From Pseudomonas sp. (GTDB lineage Bacteria > Pseudomonadota > Gammaproteobacteria > Pseudomonadales > Pseudomonadaceae): a stretch of DNA of 64,000 nucleotides. The stretch is taken from assembly GCA_030699825.1 (NCBI GenBank), contig JAUYKV010000037.1, forward strand, positions 1 through 64,000. Reading direction: 5' to 3'. The translations under genes and the position numbers were made by a program. Each line of letters starts with the position of its first letter. The first letter of the stretch is position 1. Under the pieces are notes generated by a model that was not told the DNA's origin, ran no database searches, and was given only the letters and a program-made list of their open reading frames with translations. Positions 17,237-27,579 of the stretch are shown here, piece after piece.

Positions 17237-18853
17237 TTAGTTGTGCAGGTCGGCCTGGTCCTCGACCGGGTCGATGAGAACGGCCAGCTTGCGCCGCACC
17301 AGCATGTCGAGAATTTCATCCTGGCGTTCACCGAGGATGCCGGCGAAGCTGATGCCGGTGCTCTTGCTCGGCGCGAGCATGTCCACGCGGTACAGCTCCA
17401 CGGACAGCGGCGAGTCGATGGACAGGGGGCTGGAGCCGTTGGCGGCAAGCTTGCCGCCAACCAGGATCAGCGACACTTCGGTGTCGAAGGGGTCGAGTCC
17501 GAGGTCGCGGTCGGTGTCGGAGAGGTCCTTGATGTGGCCGTATATGCCGGTCAGGCCATTGGCCGCCGAGATGTTCTCGTACAAGCGAATGTTGGTGCTG
17601 TTGCGCAGACGGATGCCGTGGCGGGCGTTATTCAGCACCTTGTTGCCCCACAGCAGGTTGTCCGAGCTCTCGTAGATGGTGATGCCGTCGCTTTGGTTCT
17701 GGTACACCTCGTTGTAGGCCACCAGGTTGCGTACGCTGTTACGGTCGAGGACGATGCCCGAGAGCTTGTTGTCGTAGCTCTTGTTGTTGATGATCCAGCT
17801 GTCATCGACCTCGCGGGAAATGATGATGCCGTGCTTCTTCTTGGTCCCGTGCACGGTGTTCTCGGCGATGATCAGGCCGTGGGAACGGTCATGCGGGTCG
17901 ATGCCGTAGACGATGTTGTCGCGGTAGGTATTGCCCTTGATCACCACGTTTGCGGCTTCATAGCAGTAGAAACCGTACCAGTGGTCGACGAACTCCGAGT
18001 TGATCAGCCAGCCGGTCGGTTCCTCACGCTTGAGGCGGGCCTGCATGCCGGGGGTGTACTGGGTGATGCTGACGCCGTAGGACTTGCTGTTGCTGTAGCC
18101 CAGGCTGGTGAATACGCTGCCCGAGATGTACAGCTCGCTGCCGCCCCAGGACACCAGAAACGGACGGAACTCGGTGCCCTTGCGCTCGGCGCCCTTGCGC
18201 AAGCTGGCCGGGCCGTCGTCCGCCTCGCGCCAGCCGGTGAGTTTGGTGTCGGTGAAAAACAGCTGGCCGTCATTGACCATAAAGCTGCCGCTCTCCTGGG
18301 ACAGGCGCAGTTCCTCGGTGTCCTTGCCTACGTGCAGAGTCGCGCCCTGGGCTACGACGATCGGCAGGCGCGCCAGGTAGACGCCCGGCCGGACCTCGCG
18401 GAACTGGCTGTCCGGCAGGGCCTTGGCGATGTCCTGCGCGGTGACGTAGCCGCCCTCGATAAAGATCGCATGGGGCATGCCGTTCTGCCGCTTGACCCAT
18501 TCACGCAGGCGTTCGTTGCCGCCGATGAAGTCCTTCAGCGCGTCCTGCCGCAGCATGCGCCGCACCACCACCTTGCCGCCGGGCTTACGCTCGATCTTGG
18601 CCTCCACGGCGGCCGCGGTGTAGCCGCTGAGATCGGGCAGCGTGGGCTCATCCAGATGCAGCTGCTCGACGGGTACGCTGGTCACCGTGTAGTTGCTGGT
18701 TGCCTTGAGTGCCCTGGTCGTCGTTTTGCCGCTCTCGAGCGCCGGCGCCGCGTGCACCCAGGGCGCCGCCAGCTGCAGCGCGCCAAGCAATAGGCCGCTG
18801 CAGAGCAGGCCTGCTGCGCAGCCTTGTTTGAGTTTGCCTGGTCGTTGCGTCAT
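17237..18853 (-). CDS. algG: AlgG, mannuronan C5-epimerase
   Basis: The 538-residue periplasmic enzyme converts D-mannuronate to L-guluronate within the polymer. It has a signal peptide (GLLCSGLLLGALQLAAPWVHA) and a right-handed beta-helix of carbohydrate-binding/sugar-hydrolase repeats. The signature DPHDRSHGLII in the middle supplies the catalytic His. Repeated short strands such as NNKSYDNKLSGIVLDRNS mark the helix coils. It is ten bases downstream of algE. Confidence 0.97.
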   Translation of the reverse strand: MTQRPGKLKQGCAAGLLCSGLLLGALQLAAPWVHAAPALESGKTTTRALKATSNYTVTSVPVEQLHLDEPTLPDLSGYTAAAVEAKIERKPGGKVVVRRMLRQDALKDFIGGNERLREWVKRQNGMPHAIFIEGGYVTAQDIAKALPDSQFREVRPGVYLARLPIVVAQGATLHVGKDTEELRLSQESGSFMVNDGQLFFTDTKLTGWREADDGPASLRKGAERKGTEFRPFLVSWGGSELYISGSVFTSLGYSNSKSYGVSITQYTPGMQARLKREEPTGWLINSEFVDHWYGFYCYEAANVVIKGNTYRDNIVYGIDPHDRSHGLIIAENTVHGTKKKHGIIISREVDDSWIINNKSYDNKLSGIVLDRNSVRNLVAYNEVYQNQSDGITIYESSDNLLWGNKVLNNARHGIRLRNSTNIRLYENISAANGLTGIYGHIKDLSDTDRDLGLDPFDTEVSLILVGGKLAANGSSPLSIDSPLSVELYRVDMLAPSKSTGISFAGILGERQDEILDMLVRRKLAVLIDPVEDQADLHN

Positions 18854-18863
18854 GGCGTTGTCC

Positions 18864-20366
18864 TCAAAATTTCCAGATAACGTCGACGAAGGCGCGATGC
18901 ATCAGCGAGTCGCTGTCGCTGCCGTAGGCATCGCCGGGCTTGAACACGCCACCACGAAAGCGCACCAGGGCTGCCGGTTCGTCGATCGCCTGGCTCATCG
19001 AAGCAGGCAGCAGGCCCTGCTTGAAGTACTTGGTGACCACCAGATCCAGCTCCTGGCCGAGGTCTTTCTCGCCGTCGATCAGGTCCACCTGGGGCACCGT
19101 GCCGATGCCGTCATACAGCGGATCATCGATACGCGCGTTGATCCCGCTCCGGCCAATCTGTTGCCGGTCATCGACCCGCCAGAACTTGTGGTAGACCAGG
19201 CTGGCGTCATAGTCCTCGGCCAGCTGCCAGGAGCCGAACAGGGTGGCCGACTGCAGGTTGCTCAGCTCGCCGCGAAAGGCCTCGCCGTAGCGATGGACTC
19301 TGGTACGGGTGCCGGTGAAGGCGGAGCGGTTGCTTTGCAGGCCGGTCTGGCGATAGTTGCCCGTGCCGTTGCCGTCGTCATCGCCGCTGCCGCTGCCCCG
19401 TGCGTAGGCGCCGCCGACTTGCCAGTTGGGGTCCAGACGAAAGCGCAGACCCAGGTCGGTGGCCCAGGCGCTGACGTTGTCGCTGTTCTTGCCGGTGGCG
19501 ATTTCCTGGCCGTTGACGATGCCGCGCGTCAGGTCTTCGCGGTCGCCGGTCAGCGAGGTGAGGCTGGCCCAGTAATTGACCGCCTTCTGGTTGCGGAAGT
19601 TGTAGGCATCGCTATGGGCTTGCACTCCGAGCCAGGTCAGCTCGCCGGTGGCGCGCTTGTCCAGGGTGTCGATCGGTTCGCCGGGATTGGCCAGCTTGCC
19701 GTCATCGCGTGAGTGATGGGCACTGAGGCCGAGCCAATGGCCCGGGCGCCACTGGCTCGCGACATCGCCGAACAGGTGCAGGCGATCCTCGTCTTCCGGC
19801 GCCAGTTCGTCGAGATCGGTGCGGTAGTCGCTGAAACGTTGCGCGGCGCCGAGGCTGGCGCGCAGCAGGGTGGTGTCGAAGGTCCAGTTAAGCGCTTCGA
19901 TATTGGTATCGCGCCATTGACTGTCGTCGTTACGCAGACGCTGGCGACCCAGGCGCAGGTGCTCGCCGGGGTAGTCGGTGAGGCCGGCGTAGTCGACCCA
20001 GAATTCGCGCAGGGCCAGGTAGTTCTTGTCCCGCTCGCGGCCATCGGCCTGGGAGTCGCTGGCCAGCTCGGGGTCGGAAGACTCCAGGGTGTCGGTCTCG
20101 ATAACGTCGCTGGCGACCACCGCCTGGCCCATGGCGAAGGCGCTCCAGTCACCGCGCTGGCCGTAGAGCCAGGGGCGCAGGTCGACACCGATACCGTTGA
20201 CGTCGCCACCTTCGCGGGTGCCAAGGTCGCGGTCATCTTCCGATTGCACGGTGACCTTGATGTCGAGGCCGAAGTTGTCGTCGTTCGTCTGTGCCGCCCA
20301 GACCGAGCTGGCGGAGAGCAATGACACGCTCAGGCCAAGGCTTGCGCTGATCTTGTTGAGTTTCAT
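18864..20366 (-). CDS. algE: AlgE, outer-membrane alginate export porin
   Basis: This is the 18-stranded beta-barrel through which alginate leaves the cell. The ATG at 20366 is chosen because AAGGA lies 7 bases upstream and a signal peptide follows ([20 protein letters not shown], cleavage after VWA), giving 500 residues. An ATG at 20384 that overlaps the algK stop (ATGA) would add six. The mature start [20 protein letters not shown] and the C-terminal Phe (DVIWKF) are typical of the family. Alternating aromatic and charged strands run throughout. Confidence 0.95.
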   Translation of the reverse strand: MKLNKISASLGLSVSLLSASSVWAAQTNDDNFGLDIKVTVQSEDDRDLGTREGGDVNGIGVDLRPWLYGQRGDWSAFAMGQAVVASDVIETDTLESSDPELASDSQADGRERDKNYLALREFWVDYAGLTDYPGEHLRLGRQRLRNDDSQWRDTNIEALNWTFDTTLLRASLGAAQRFSDYRTDLDELAPEDEDRLHLFGDVASQWRPGHWLGLSAHHSRDDGKLANPGEPIDTLDKRATGELTWLGVQAHSDAYNFRNQKAVNYWASLTSLTGDREDLTRGIVNGQEIATGKNSDNVSAWATDLGLRFRLDPNWQVGGAYARGSGSGDDDGNGTGNYRQTGLQSNRSAFTGTRTRVHRYGEAFRGELSNLQSATLFGSWQLAEDYDASLVYHKFWRVDDRQQIGRSGINARIDDPLYDGIGTVPQVDLIDGEKDLGQELDLVVTKYFKQGLLPASMSQAIDEPAALVRFRGGVFKPGDAYGSDSDSLMHRAFVDVIWKF

Positions 20367-20380
20367 CGCGTAGTCCTTGT

Positions 20381-21769
20381 TCATTGGGTTTGCGCCTGCA
20401 GCGAGGTTTGGGCTTGCAAGACGTTGCCGCGTACTTGACGTTCATCGCGCAGCAGTTGCTCGGCCTGGCTGCGCTGAGCCGGTTGCAGTTGTTGTTCGAT
20501 CAACCGCGCCAGTTCGCTGGCTTGCGGGGTGTTCTTCGGCAGCGCCAGTTGGCTGAAGACGAAGGCGTTGACCAGGTCCGGACGTATGCCTTTGCCCTGC
20601 GAGTACATCCGCGCCAGGGCAAAGTCGGCGCTGAGCTGGCCGTTACGGGCGGCGCTGAGCAGGTGGTCGAGGGCTTTCTGCGGATAGACCTCGCCGAGGT
20701 AGCCGCGCAGGTAGATCTGGCCGAGGAAGTAGTTGGCGCTGGGTTCGCTGGGCGCGGCCTTGCGCAGATGCGTTTCGGCCTTTTGCGGGTCCTGCGCTAC
20801 CAGCTTGCCTTCGTAGTAGAGCCGGCCGAGCAACAGTTCGGCACGCGGCAGCGCCGCGGCACGGCCGTTGTCGAGGTAGCCCATCAGGGTCTCGATGTCG
20901 CCCAGGCCCGGGTAGTCATAGAGCAGGCGCGCCAGGCTGACCCAGGCGGCCGGATAGTCCGGGGCGATGGTTTCGAGCAGTTCCTGGGCTTTGCCTTCGT
21001 CCGGCTTGCCCAGTTCGGGGTCGGCCAGCACCTGGGCGACGGCATCCACCCGCTGCGGGGCCACCATAGCGCTGCGGTAGCCCGCCATCAGGCGCTGCAG
21101 CAGGGCCTTCTGTTTGTCGGCCTGGCCTTGCTTCTGGTACACGGTGGCCAACTCGACGTAGCAAACATCGGCCTCGGCGATCAGGCCTTGGCAGATCTGT
21201 TCGATTTCACCCAGGTGCTGGTCGTAGTTGCCCTGGGTGCGATAGAGGAGGATTTGTGCCAGATCGGCCTGGCTATGGCCTTGCTGGCGCCAGCTGGAGA
21301 TGCGTTGTTGCACGTTCATACCGGGGAAATCCTGTGGGTATTGCAGGTAGAGCATGACCAGCGGCAGCAGGCTGCTCGGTTCACCCGCGGTGAATGCGTC
21401 ATTCAGCAATTCGGCTGCTTCGAGGCGCTCGGCCTGGCTGGGGTTGACCTTGCGCGCGAGCAATTTGCCCAGGCGCGCCTTGGCCCGCGGCGACTCGTCC
21501 AGGGCCAGGCGGTAAGTCCGCTCGGCCTTTTCCAGGTCCTGCGGCGTGCCGCCGGCCATTTGCAGATCGGCCAGGCCGACCTGCGAATTGACGTAGCCCA
21601 ACTCCGCCAGTTGGCGGTAGTTCTGCTCGGCAATGCTGGTGTCGCCACGCTTCAGCGCTTCGGCGGCCAGGCGCTCGTCCGGCAGCCCGGCGCAACCGGC
21701 GAGGGTCACGGCCAGGGAAAGCGCCAGCAGGGGCGTGGCATGCATGAGACGGGGGGCGATAGTCGCCAT
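20381..21769 (-). CDS. algK: AlgK, TPR outer-membrane lipoprotein
   Basis: The 462-residue lipoprotein (lipobox LAGC, Cys near 26) is made of Sel1/TPR repeats, for example [20 protein letters not shown] and [20 protein letters not shown]. It anchors the periplasmic export scaffold to AlgE and helps AlgE localise. AAGGAGGA precedes the ATG, one of the strongest ribosome sites in the operon. The stop overlaps a possible algE start. Confidence 0.96.
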   Translation of the reverse strand: MATIAPRLMHATPLLALSLAVTLAGCAGLPDERLAAEALKRGDTSIAEQNYRQLAELGYVNSQVGLADLQMAGGTPQDLEKAERTYRLALDESPRAKARLGKLLARKVNPSQAERLEAAELLNDAFTAGEPSSLLPLVMLYLQYPQDFPGMNVQQRISSWRQQGHSQADLAQILLYRTQGNYDQHLGEIEQICQGLIAEADVCYVELATVYQKQGQADKQKALLQRLMAGYRSAMVAPQRVDAVAQVLADPELGKPDEGKAQELLETIAPDYPAAWVSLARLLYDYPGLGDIETLMGYLDNGRAAALPRAELLLGRLYYEGKLVAQDPQKAETHLRKAAPSEPSANYFLGQIYLRGYLGEVYPQKALDHLLSAARNGQLSADFALARMYSQGKGIRPDLVNAFVFSQLALPKNTPQASELARLIEQQLQPAQRSQAEQLLRDERQVRGNVLQAQTSLQAQTQ

Positions 21770-21782
21770 TGCTGAGTCCTCC

Positions 21783-22949
21783 TTAGAGACCTTTCGCCAG
21801 GGCTTTTTCGAACAGCCAGTCGAACGATGGGCCGCGATCGAGGATGACTTCGACCGGCTGGCCGGCGAGGCTGCTGTTGAGCTTCTGCTCCGGCTCGATG
21901 ATCACGCGGATGTCCGCCGACAGGCCGCCTTCATGCAGGCTGCTGCTGATGATCGTGCCGTAGCGCGGCTCGTCTTCGCCGGCCACCCAGAAGCTGGCAC
22001 GGCTACCCGGGCGAGCCTGGGCGAAGTTGCGGTAGGGGAAGCTGGCCAGCACCGTGGCCTTGGTGTCCTGCGGTACCAGTTCGAAGATCACATCGCCCTT
22101 GCCGGCGAACTGACCGTCGGCCACCAACTGCCGGGCCACCTTGCAGTCGCACGGGCTGGTCAGGGTGCCTTTCATCTGCTTGCCGAACAGCTCTTCGACG
22201 TTCTCCGGGGTCATTTGCTCGTCGGTCAGGTGACCCTTGAGCATCTCCAGCATGCTGGCGGAGAAGGTGGCAATGGGCGCGCCCTTCGCGACGATGGCAT
22301 CCGGTTCGATCAGGCTATTCACCATGCCTTCGCGCGGCATGGTCACTTGCAGGCTGGATACGTTGACCAGGCCCGACTCGGCGTGGGTGACGAAGTAGAT
22401 GCCGTAGACCGACTTGAAGATAAAACCGAAGGCGGCCAGGCCAACCAGGAAGACTGCCAGGCTGAAGGTCACGGCCTTGAACCGGCCGAATACGCCCATG
22501 CCGGCGCCGCCCGCGCCGTTCTTGCGTGCCTTGGTGAAGTTTTCCCGCTGCAGGGTACTCAACAGGTCGCCGGCGCTGACCAGTTCGCCGCCGAGGAAGG
22601 CGCTGATCAGGTGACGCAGGGTGGCCTGCTCGCGCGGCTTGATGTTGTGGAACTGGCAGCCGACGCGGCCGTCGTCGGCATTCACCGAGCGCACCTGGAA
22701 CTCGATATCGATGGCCAGGTCGAGGCTGTCCAGCTTGAACTGCAAACGGCCCTTGTGAAAGTCGCCGACCTGCACCGGCGCCTTGCCGGCGTTGAAGCAG
22801 AAGCCGCCGGCCGAGATGTCGCCGATAGGCTGGTCGACGCGTTCACGGTTTTTCGTCAGGTAGCGCAGCACGGCCGGGATCTTGACCCGCGCGTGTTGCC
22901 GCTGGGCTTCCGATTCATGGACCACATTGACGTTGACGGCTGTATTCAT
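21783..22949 (-). CDS. alg44: Alg44, c-di-GMP-binding co-polymerase
   Basis: The 388-residue inner-membrane protein activates polymerisation by Alg8 when it binds cyclic di-GMP. The N-terminal PilZ domain has the RxxxR motif (RQHAR near residue 17) and DISAGGF. One membrane helix follows (about 160-180, TFSLAVFLVGLAAFGFIF), then a periplasmic HlyD-like domain. The ATG at 22949 has AGGAA upstream and matches the family length of 389. It sits 43 bases after alg8. Confidence 0.96.
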   Translation of the reverse strand: MNTAVNVNVVHESEAQRQHARVKIPAVLRYLTKNRERVDQPIGDISAGGFCFNAGKAPVQVGDFHKGRLQFKLDSLDLAIDIEFQVRSVNADDGRVGCQFHNIKPREQATLRHLISAFLGGELVSAGDLLSTLQRENFTKARKNGAGGAGMGVFGRFKAVTFSLAVFLVGLAAFGFIFKSVYGIYFVTHAESGLVNVSSLQVTMPREGMVNSLIEPDAIVAKGAPIATFSASMLEMLKGHLTDEQMTPENVEELFGKQMKGTLTSPCDCKVARQLVADGQFAGKGDVIFELVPQDTKATVLASFPYRNFAQARPGSRASFWVAGEDEPRYGTIISSSLHEGGLSADIRVIIEPEQKLNSSLAGQPVEVILDRGPSFDWLFEKALAKGL

Positions 22950-22992
22950 GATTGCGATTTCCTGTTCGAAAAAGGTTCCGGTCGAGTTCCGG

Positions 22993-24492
22993 TCACACCA
23001 ACGCCATAAGCGTGGCGATAAAGACGCTGGCAGCAGCAAAAGTCATGGAGCGCGAAGACCAGGTGTTGAACCAGCGCTGGAAGCTCAACAGGCCGCGATC
23101 GAGCTTGGTCGGCTGGCGAGTCCAGGACTGCTGGTCGAGGCGGAAGAACACGTAGACCTTCACCATCGCGCCGACGATCTGGTTGTAATAGAGGATCACC
23201 GGGTAAGCCGGGCCGATACGGTGGCCGGTCACGCTGAGCAACAGGGTCAGCGCCAGGCGAGTCAGGCCGATCCACAGCAGGTAGGCGATGAAGATGCCGG
23301 GGCCGTACTTGATGCTGGCGATGATCGCCACGCTCAGGCCGAGCAGGCTGGTCCACATCGATACCCGCTGGTCGAACAGCACCACGCTGGTGAACCAGCC
23401 GAGACGGCGGGTGCCCAGGCGCAGAGCGCGGGCGTTCTGCCGCAGGTTATTGCCGTACCAGCGGAACATCAGCTTGCGGCTGGCCTTGATGAAGCTCTTT
23501 TCTGGCGGATGTTCGACCGTGTTGATCGCCGCATCCGGCACGTAGAAGGTGTCGTAACCCAGGCTCATCAGGCTGAACCAGCTCGACTTGTCGTCGCCGG
23601 TAAGGAACTGGAAACGACCCAGACGCCAATGGTCGAGGTGATCGCTTTCCACATCGGCGATGAATGCGGGGTTGGTGACCACTTCGGCGCGAAATACCGA
23701 CATGCGTCCGGTCATGGTCAGCACCCGCTTGCTCAGCGCCATCGAGCACATGTTGAGGTGGCGCTGGGCGAAGCGCAGCTTGTGCCACTCGCTCATGATG
23801 TAGCCGCCGCGTACCTCGCAGAGCTCGTTGGTGGTCAGACCACCGACATTCGGGAACAGCTTGAACCAGGGCACCGTCTTGCGTACCACGCCTTCACCGA
23901 GCACGGTGTCGCCATCGATCACCGCGACCACCGCATTTTCATCCGGCATTTTCCGGGAGATGGCGCGAAAGCCGTAGGCCAGGCCGTCGCGCTTGCCGGT
24001 GCCGGGGATGCGCACGAAGTCCAGCTTGACGTGCTCTGGCGGGTTCATCCGGGTCCAGAGGTTTTTCACCAGCAGTTCATCGGACAGCTCGACGATGGAG
24101 CACACCATCGTCGTCGGGTAACCGCAGTCAATCGCCTCGCGAATCACCGAGCGGTACACCTGGGCGGTGGTCAACGCGTCGATGCGGAAGCTGGTGACCA
24201 GCAGAAACACCTGAGAAGGGTCGGCGTCCTTGCCGAGTTTTTTCACCTTGCGGCGGTAATAGGGGTACACCACATAGAGAAACAGCGTGCCGCGCAAAAA
24301 ATGCACCGCACCCATGGAGTAACGCCAGATGCCCACAGCGCCGATCAACAGGAGGTAGTCGCGCGACTCGGGGTCGAACACGCTCCTGGGCAGCGCCAAC
24401 GCGAGCAACATCAGCAGTGTTAGGTAGAACATCCAGCCTGCGGCCTCTAGGAGGCCGGTCTTCAGCGTGCTTGCTTGCATATGCATATCCAT
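22993..24492 (-). CDS. alg8: Alg8, mannuronan synthase
   Basis: A processive family 2 glycosyltransferase of the inner membrane that polymerises GDP-mannuronate. It has N-terminal membrane helices, a cytosolic catalytic domain with VAVIDGDTV and [12 protein letters not shown] (substrate and acceptor aspartates), and C-terminal helices. The start is uncertain: ATGs at 24492, 24486 and 24480 lie close together and none has a good ribosome site. The first gives 499 residues against 494 in P. aeruginosa. Confidence 0.95.
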   Translation of the reverse strand: MDMHMQASTLKTGLLEAAGWMFYLTLLMLLALALPRSVFDPESRDYLLLIGAVGIWRYSMGAVHFLRGTLFLYVVYPYYRRKVKKLGKDADPSQVFLLVTSFRIDALTTAQVYRSVIREAIDCGYPTTMVCSIVELSDELLVKNLWTRMNPPEHVKLDFVRIPGTGKRDGLAYGFRAISRKMPDENAVVAVIDGDTVLGEGVVRKTVPWFKLFPNVGGLTTNELCEVRGGYIMSEWHKLRFAQRHLNMCSMALSKRVLTMTGRMSVFRAEVVTNPAFIADVESDHLDHWRLGRFQFLTGDDKSSWFSLMSLGYDTFYVPDAAINTVEHPPEKSFIKASRKLMFRWYGNNLRQNARALRLGTRRLGWFTSVVLFDQRVSMWTSLLGLSVAIIASIKYGPGIFIAYLLWIGLTRLALTLLLSVTGHRIGPAYPVILYYNQIVGAMVKVYVFFRLDQQSWTRQPTKLDRGLLSFQRWFNTWSSRSMTFAAASVFIATLMALV

Positions 24493-24612
24493 CGTGTGCG
24501 CCGGAGGAACCCTGGGCGAGGGTGCTGCTCGCGCGCCCGGGGTTCGGCTCAACTGGCGGCCAGTCCGTTGAAAAACGACTGCCGTTTTGCAACGGTCAGT
24601 CGCAGGCCGGAT

Positions 24613-25923
24613 TTACCAGCAGATACCTTCGCAGCCCGCGCGCGAGGCGGTGGGCATGAAGCCAACCAGGTCGACCACGTGCTTGCCGTCGAGGGCCTGT
24701 TGCGCCAGGGGTGCGAAGCGCACATCGCCATTGCCGAGGACGATGACCTCGGCGTTATCGACTACCGCATCGAAGTCGCTGTTGAGCAGCGAGGAGACAT
24801 GCGGAATCTTCGATTCGATGTAGTCCTTGTTGGCGCCGTAGACGCGGGCATATTCGACGTTGCTGTCGTAGATGCTCAGCTCGAAGCCCTTGCCGATCAG
24901 CATCTCGGCCAGCTCCACCAGCGGGCTCTCGCGCAGGTCGTCGGTGCCGGACTTGAAGCTCAAGCCGAGCAGGGCGACCTTGCGCTTGTTGTAGCTGGAG
25001 ATGATGTCGAAGGCGTTCTGCACCTGGACCACGTTGCTGCGCATCAGCGAACCGATCAGCGGCGCTTCGACGTCGAGGCTGCCGGCGCGGTAGGAGAGGG
25101 CGCGCACGTCTTTCGGCAGGCAGGAGCCACCGAAGGCGAAGCCGGGCTTCATGTAGTACTTGGACAGGTTGAGCTTGTGATCCTGGCAGATCACGTCCAT
25201 CACTTCGCGGCCGTCGACCCCGACCGCCTTGGCGATGTTGCCGATCTCGTTGGCAAAGGTGACCTTGGCCGCATGCCAGACGTTGCAGGTGTACTTGATC
25301 ATCTCGGCGACATCGATGTCCTTGCGGATGACCGGTGCGTCGAGTTCGCCGTAGATGCTTTCCAACAGGTCACCGGAGGCGCTGTCCAGCTCGCCGATCA
25401 CGGTCATCGGCGGGAAGTCGTAGTCCTGGATCGCGGTGCTTTCGCGGAGGAACTCGGGGTTCACCGCCACGCCGAAATCGACCCCGGCTTTCTTGCCCGA
25501 GCAGTCTTCGAGGATCGGGATTACCACGTTCTTCACGGTGCCCGGCAGCACGGTGCTGCGTACTACCACGGTATGCCGTTCGGGCTTGTTGCGCATGGCG
25601 AAGCCGATTTCGCGGCACACGCCTTCGATGTAATCCAGCTCCAGGTCGCCGTTCTTCTTGCTCGGCGTACCGACGCAAATAAACGAGACCTCGGTGTCAC
25701 GAATAGCGTCGGCTACATCGGTGGTGCCGCGCAGGTGACCCGAGTTCAGGCCCTGCTGCAGCAATGCTTCCAGGCCGGGTTCGACTATTGGCGATTTGCC
25801 ATTGTTGATCAGGTCGATTTTAGTGGCCGATATATCGACGCCGACCACGTCATGGCCGCGGGCCGATAAACAACCGGCACACACGGCGCCCACATAACCC
25901 AAACCAAAGATACTGATTCGCAT
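24613..25923 (-). CDS. algD: AlgD, GDP-mannose 6-dehydrogenase
   Basis: The 436-residue cytosolic enzyme (same length as in P. aeruginosa) oxidises GDP-mannose to GDP-mannuronate with two NAD+, the committed step of alginate synthesis. The Rossmann motif is at the N-terminus (IFGLGYVGAVCAG) and the catalytic Cys in FAFGGSCLPKD. The ATG at 25923 is preceded by GAGG. It is the first gene of the operon and its promoter controls the pathway. Confidence 0.98.
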   Translation of the reverse strand: MRISIFGLGYVGAVCAGCLSARGHDVVGVDISATKIDLINNGKSPIVEPGLEALLQQGLNSGHLRGTTDVADAIRDTEVSFICVGTPSKKNGDLELDYIEGVCREIGFAMRNKPERHTVVVRSTVLPGTVKNVVIPILEDCSGKKAGVDFGVAVNPEFLRESTAIQDYDFPPMTVIGELDSASGDLLESIYGELDAPVIRKDIDVAEMIKYTCNVWHAAKVTFANEIGNIAKAVGVDGREVMDVICQDHKLNLSKYYMKPGFAFGGSCLPKDVRALSYRAGSLDVEAPLIGSLMRSNVVQVQNAFDIISSYNKRKVALLGLSFKSGTDDLRESPLVELAEMLIGKGFELSIYDSNVEYARVYGANKDYIESKIPHVSSLLNSDFDAVVDNAEVIVLGNGDVRFAPLAQQALDGKHVVDLVGFMPTASRAGCEGICW

Positions 25924-26134
25924 CGTATTACCTCGTCCATTTATTGCGCAATTTAATAGTGGCTTTTTGGCCACGATCGTTTATTCAACTCAGGTCGACG
26001 GGGCGACTAAGTTAATTTAGGCATGAGAAATATCCGGCATCCGCAGGGGAGGCCTGAACCGGGCTTTTAATATGAAGCGTGCCCTATACTGCTACTGAGT
26101 TGCAGGCCTGGGAGGCTCTGGCTCCTGGCTATCA

Positions 26135-26161
26135 GTGGAACATTCGAACAGTGAAAAGTTC
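26135..26161 (-). promoter_or_regulatory. AlgU (sigma-22) promoter of algD
   Basis: On the minus strand GAACTT (26161-26156) is followed after exactly 16 bases by TCCAC (26139-26135). The AlgU consensus is GAACTT-N16/17-TCTGA, and the P. aeruginosa algD promoter has TCCAA at -10. Transcription would start near 26128, giving a leader of about 205 bases. Confidence 0.75.
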
Positions 26162-26308
26162 TCCTGTGATTGCGTGGCAACATTTAGCTGAGTGAAGTAA
26201 CCCGGCGGACTGCTGTCCGACAATTAGCGTCAGGTTGGTTCACGCAGAAGTTGCATGAAATAATTATGTTACGTCGATAAGAGTGTGCGGTTTTTCTTAT
26301 AGTTCCTG

Positions 26309-26317
26309 CCGTTCGTC
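26309..26317 (+). promoter_or_regulatory. AlgR-type binding site
   Basis: CCGTTCGTC is an exact match to the core AlgR site known from algD and algC. It lies about 185 bases upstream of the predicted algD start, in reverse orientation to the gene. Only one exact copy was found, whereas P. aeruginosa has several. Confidence 0.5.
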
Positions 26318-26490
26318 CTCTTTTTTCAATCGGTGGGTTGTTTGGATAATTATAAATTGACGGCACTTTATAGTCGCGGATTTGCACTGCTTGCGCGGTG
26401 TGTCAAACGCTCGGAAAGTTCAATGAGGCAGGTGTTAATTAGTGCCAGGCCGGTTGTGCAGGTTTTGCTTGCCGCACGGGCGGGTGCCAG

Positions 26491-26510
26491 CGGGCCGTGC
26501 GAACGGCCCG
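26491..26510. terminator. GC-rich hairpin at the yaaA end
   Basis: Eight-base perfect arms CGGGCCGT and ACGGCCCG around GCGA, 24 bases after the yaaA stop. No T run follows on the minus strand, so termination would be weak. Confidence 0.4.
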
Positions 26511-26533
26511 GGGCGGGGGGATGGAGGCGGGGA

Positions 26534-27313
26534 TCAGTCTTGCGCGAGGTCGCGCAGAAACACCAGTTTGTCGGCTTTCGAGTGAGCCGCCGAGTAGCGG
26601 TAGCCCTGCGCGGCGAAGTCCTTGAGGCCCTCGATATCGCTCAGGCGCTGTTTGATCACATAGCGCGCCATCAGGCCGCGGGCCTTCTTGGCGTAGAAAC
26701 TGATGATCTTGTACTGGCCGTTTTTCAGGTCCTTGAATTCGGTGTCGATGATTCGCGCGTTGAGGACCTTGCGTTTCACCGCACTGAAGTACTCGGTGGA
26801 GGCCAGGTTGAGCAGCACCTCGTCGCCCTGGGCGGCCAGTGCCTCATTCAGCCAGCCACTGATGCGCTCGCCCCAGAAATCGTAGAGGTTGTTGCCGCGC
26901 GGGTTGGCCAGCTTGGTGCCCATCTCCAGGCGGTAGGGTTGCATCAGGTCGAGCGGGCGCAACACACCGTAGAGGCCGGAGAGCATGCGCAGGTGCGCCT
27001 GGGCGAAATCGAAGTCGGCTTCGCTGAAGTCTTCGGCGTTGAGGCCGGTGTAGACATCGCCTTTGAACGCCAGCAGTGCCTGCTTGGCGTTTGCCGGGGT
27101 GAAGGTCTTGGTCCAGCTGCCGAAGCGCGCGGCATTCAGGCCGGCGAGCTTGTCCGACAGGTGCATCAGTTCGGCAATCTGCATGGGCGTGAAGTCGCGC
27201 AGCTGGGCGATCAGGTCCTGGGCGTGGTCGAGGTGCTCGGGCTGGGTATAGCGCTGGGTCACCGGCGGCGTCTGGTAATCGAGGGTCTTGGCCGGGGAAA
27301 TCACCATCAGCAT
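26534..27313 (-). CDS. yaaA: YaaA, peroxide stress protein
   Basis: The 259-residue YaaA/DUF328 protein has the family start [16 protein letters not shown] and the motifs [30 protein letters not shown] and [15 protein letters not shown]. In E. coli YaaA lowers free iron and limits DNA damage during peroxide stress; members have a DNA-binding-like fold. The ATG at 27313 is the conserved start; a longer open frame upstream runs into a palindromic repeat. A yaaA gene beside algD also occurs in P. aeruginosa as I recall. Confidence 0.93.
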   Translation of the reverse strand: MLMVISPAKTLDYQTPPVTQRYTQPEHLDHAQDLIAQLRDFTPMQIAELMHLSDKLAGLNAARFGSWTKTFTPANAKQALLAFKGDVYTGLNAEDFSEADFDFAQAHLRMLSGLYGVLRPLDLMQPYRLEMGTKLANPRGNNLYDFWGERISGWLNEALAAQGDEVLLNLASTEYFSAVKRKVLNARIIDTEFKDLKNGQYKIISFYAKKARGLMARYVIKQRLSDIEGLKDFAAQGYRYSAAHSKADKLVFLRDLAQD

Positions 27314-27410
27314 AGAGTCTGCTCCTGAATGTTCTGGCCGCGATTCTAGCAGCCCGACAGGTTGCCAGACGCATGGGGCGGCCAAGATTATCGGTGATGC
27401 CGCGTACCTT

Positions 27411-27490
27411 CGTAGCCCGAATAAGCACCAGCGCAATCCGGGGAAGCCGGTCCCGGATTGCACCGCGTGCCGCGGCTTATTCGGGCTACG
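27411..27490. repeat. repeat family C copy 1 (nested perfect hairpin)
   Basis: Perfect 16-base outer arms CGTAGCCCGAATAAGC (27411-27426) and their complement (27475-27490) enclose perfect inner arms GCAATCCGGG (27433-27442) and CCCGGATTGC (27452-27461). Related copies lie near 41510, 51373 and 55279. Confidence 0.8.
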
Positions 27491-27579
27491 GGTCGGGAGC
27501 CAGGATTGATCTCCGCGCTTGACCTCTGTGCCGCCACGGGGTTGTAGTTTGCCCAGGCCGAATCCTCCAGGGAGCCACC

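Larger units (their letters stand above)
25924..26533. promoter_or_regulatory. algD upstream control region
   Basis: The 610-base gap is clearly richer in A+T than its surroundings, especially 26160-26420. It holds the AlgU-type promoter at 26135-26161, a leader of about 205 bases, an AlgR-type site at 26309-26317 and the yaaA-proximal hairpin at 26491-26510. This matches the long regulated upstream region known for algD. Confidence 0.6.

Noticed and set aside
15722-18793. A 1023-codon plus-strand open frame opposite algX-algG
   Set aside because: It is an antisense shadow of GC-rich alginate genes; the translation is low-complexity His/Ala/Gly/Gln/Val text without family motifs.
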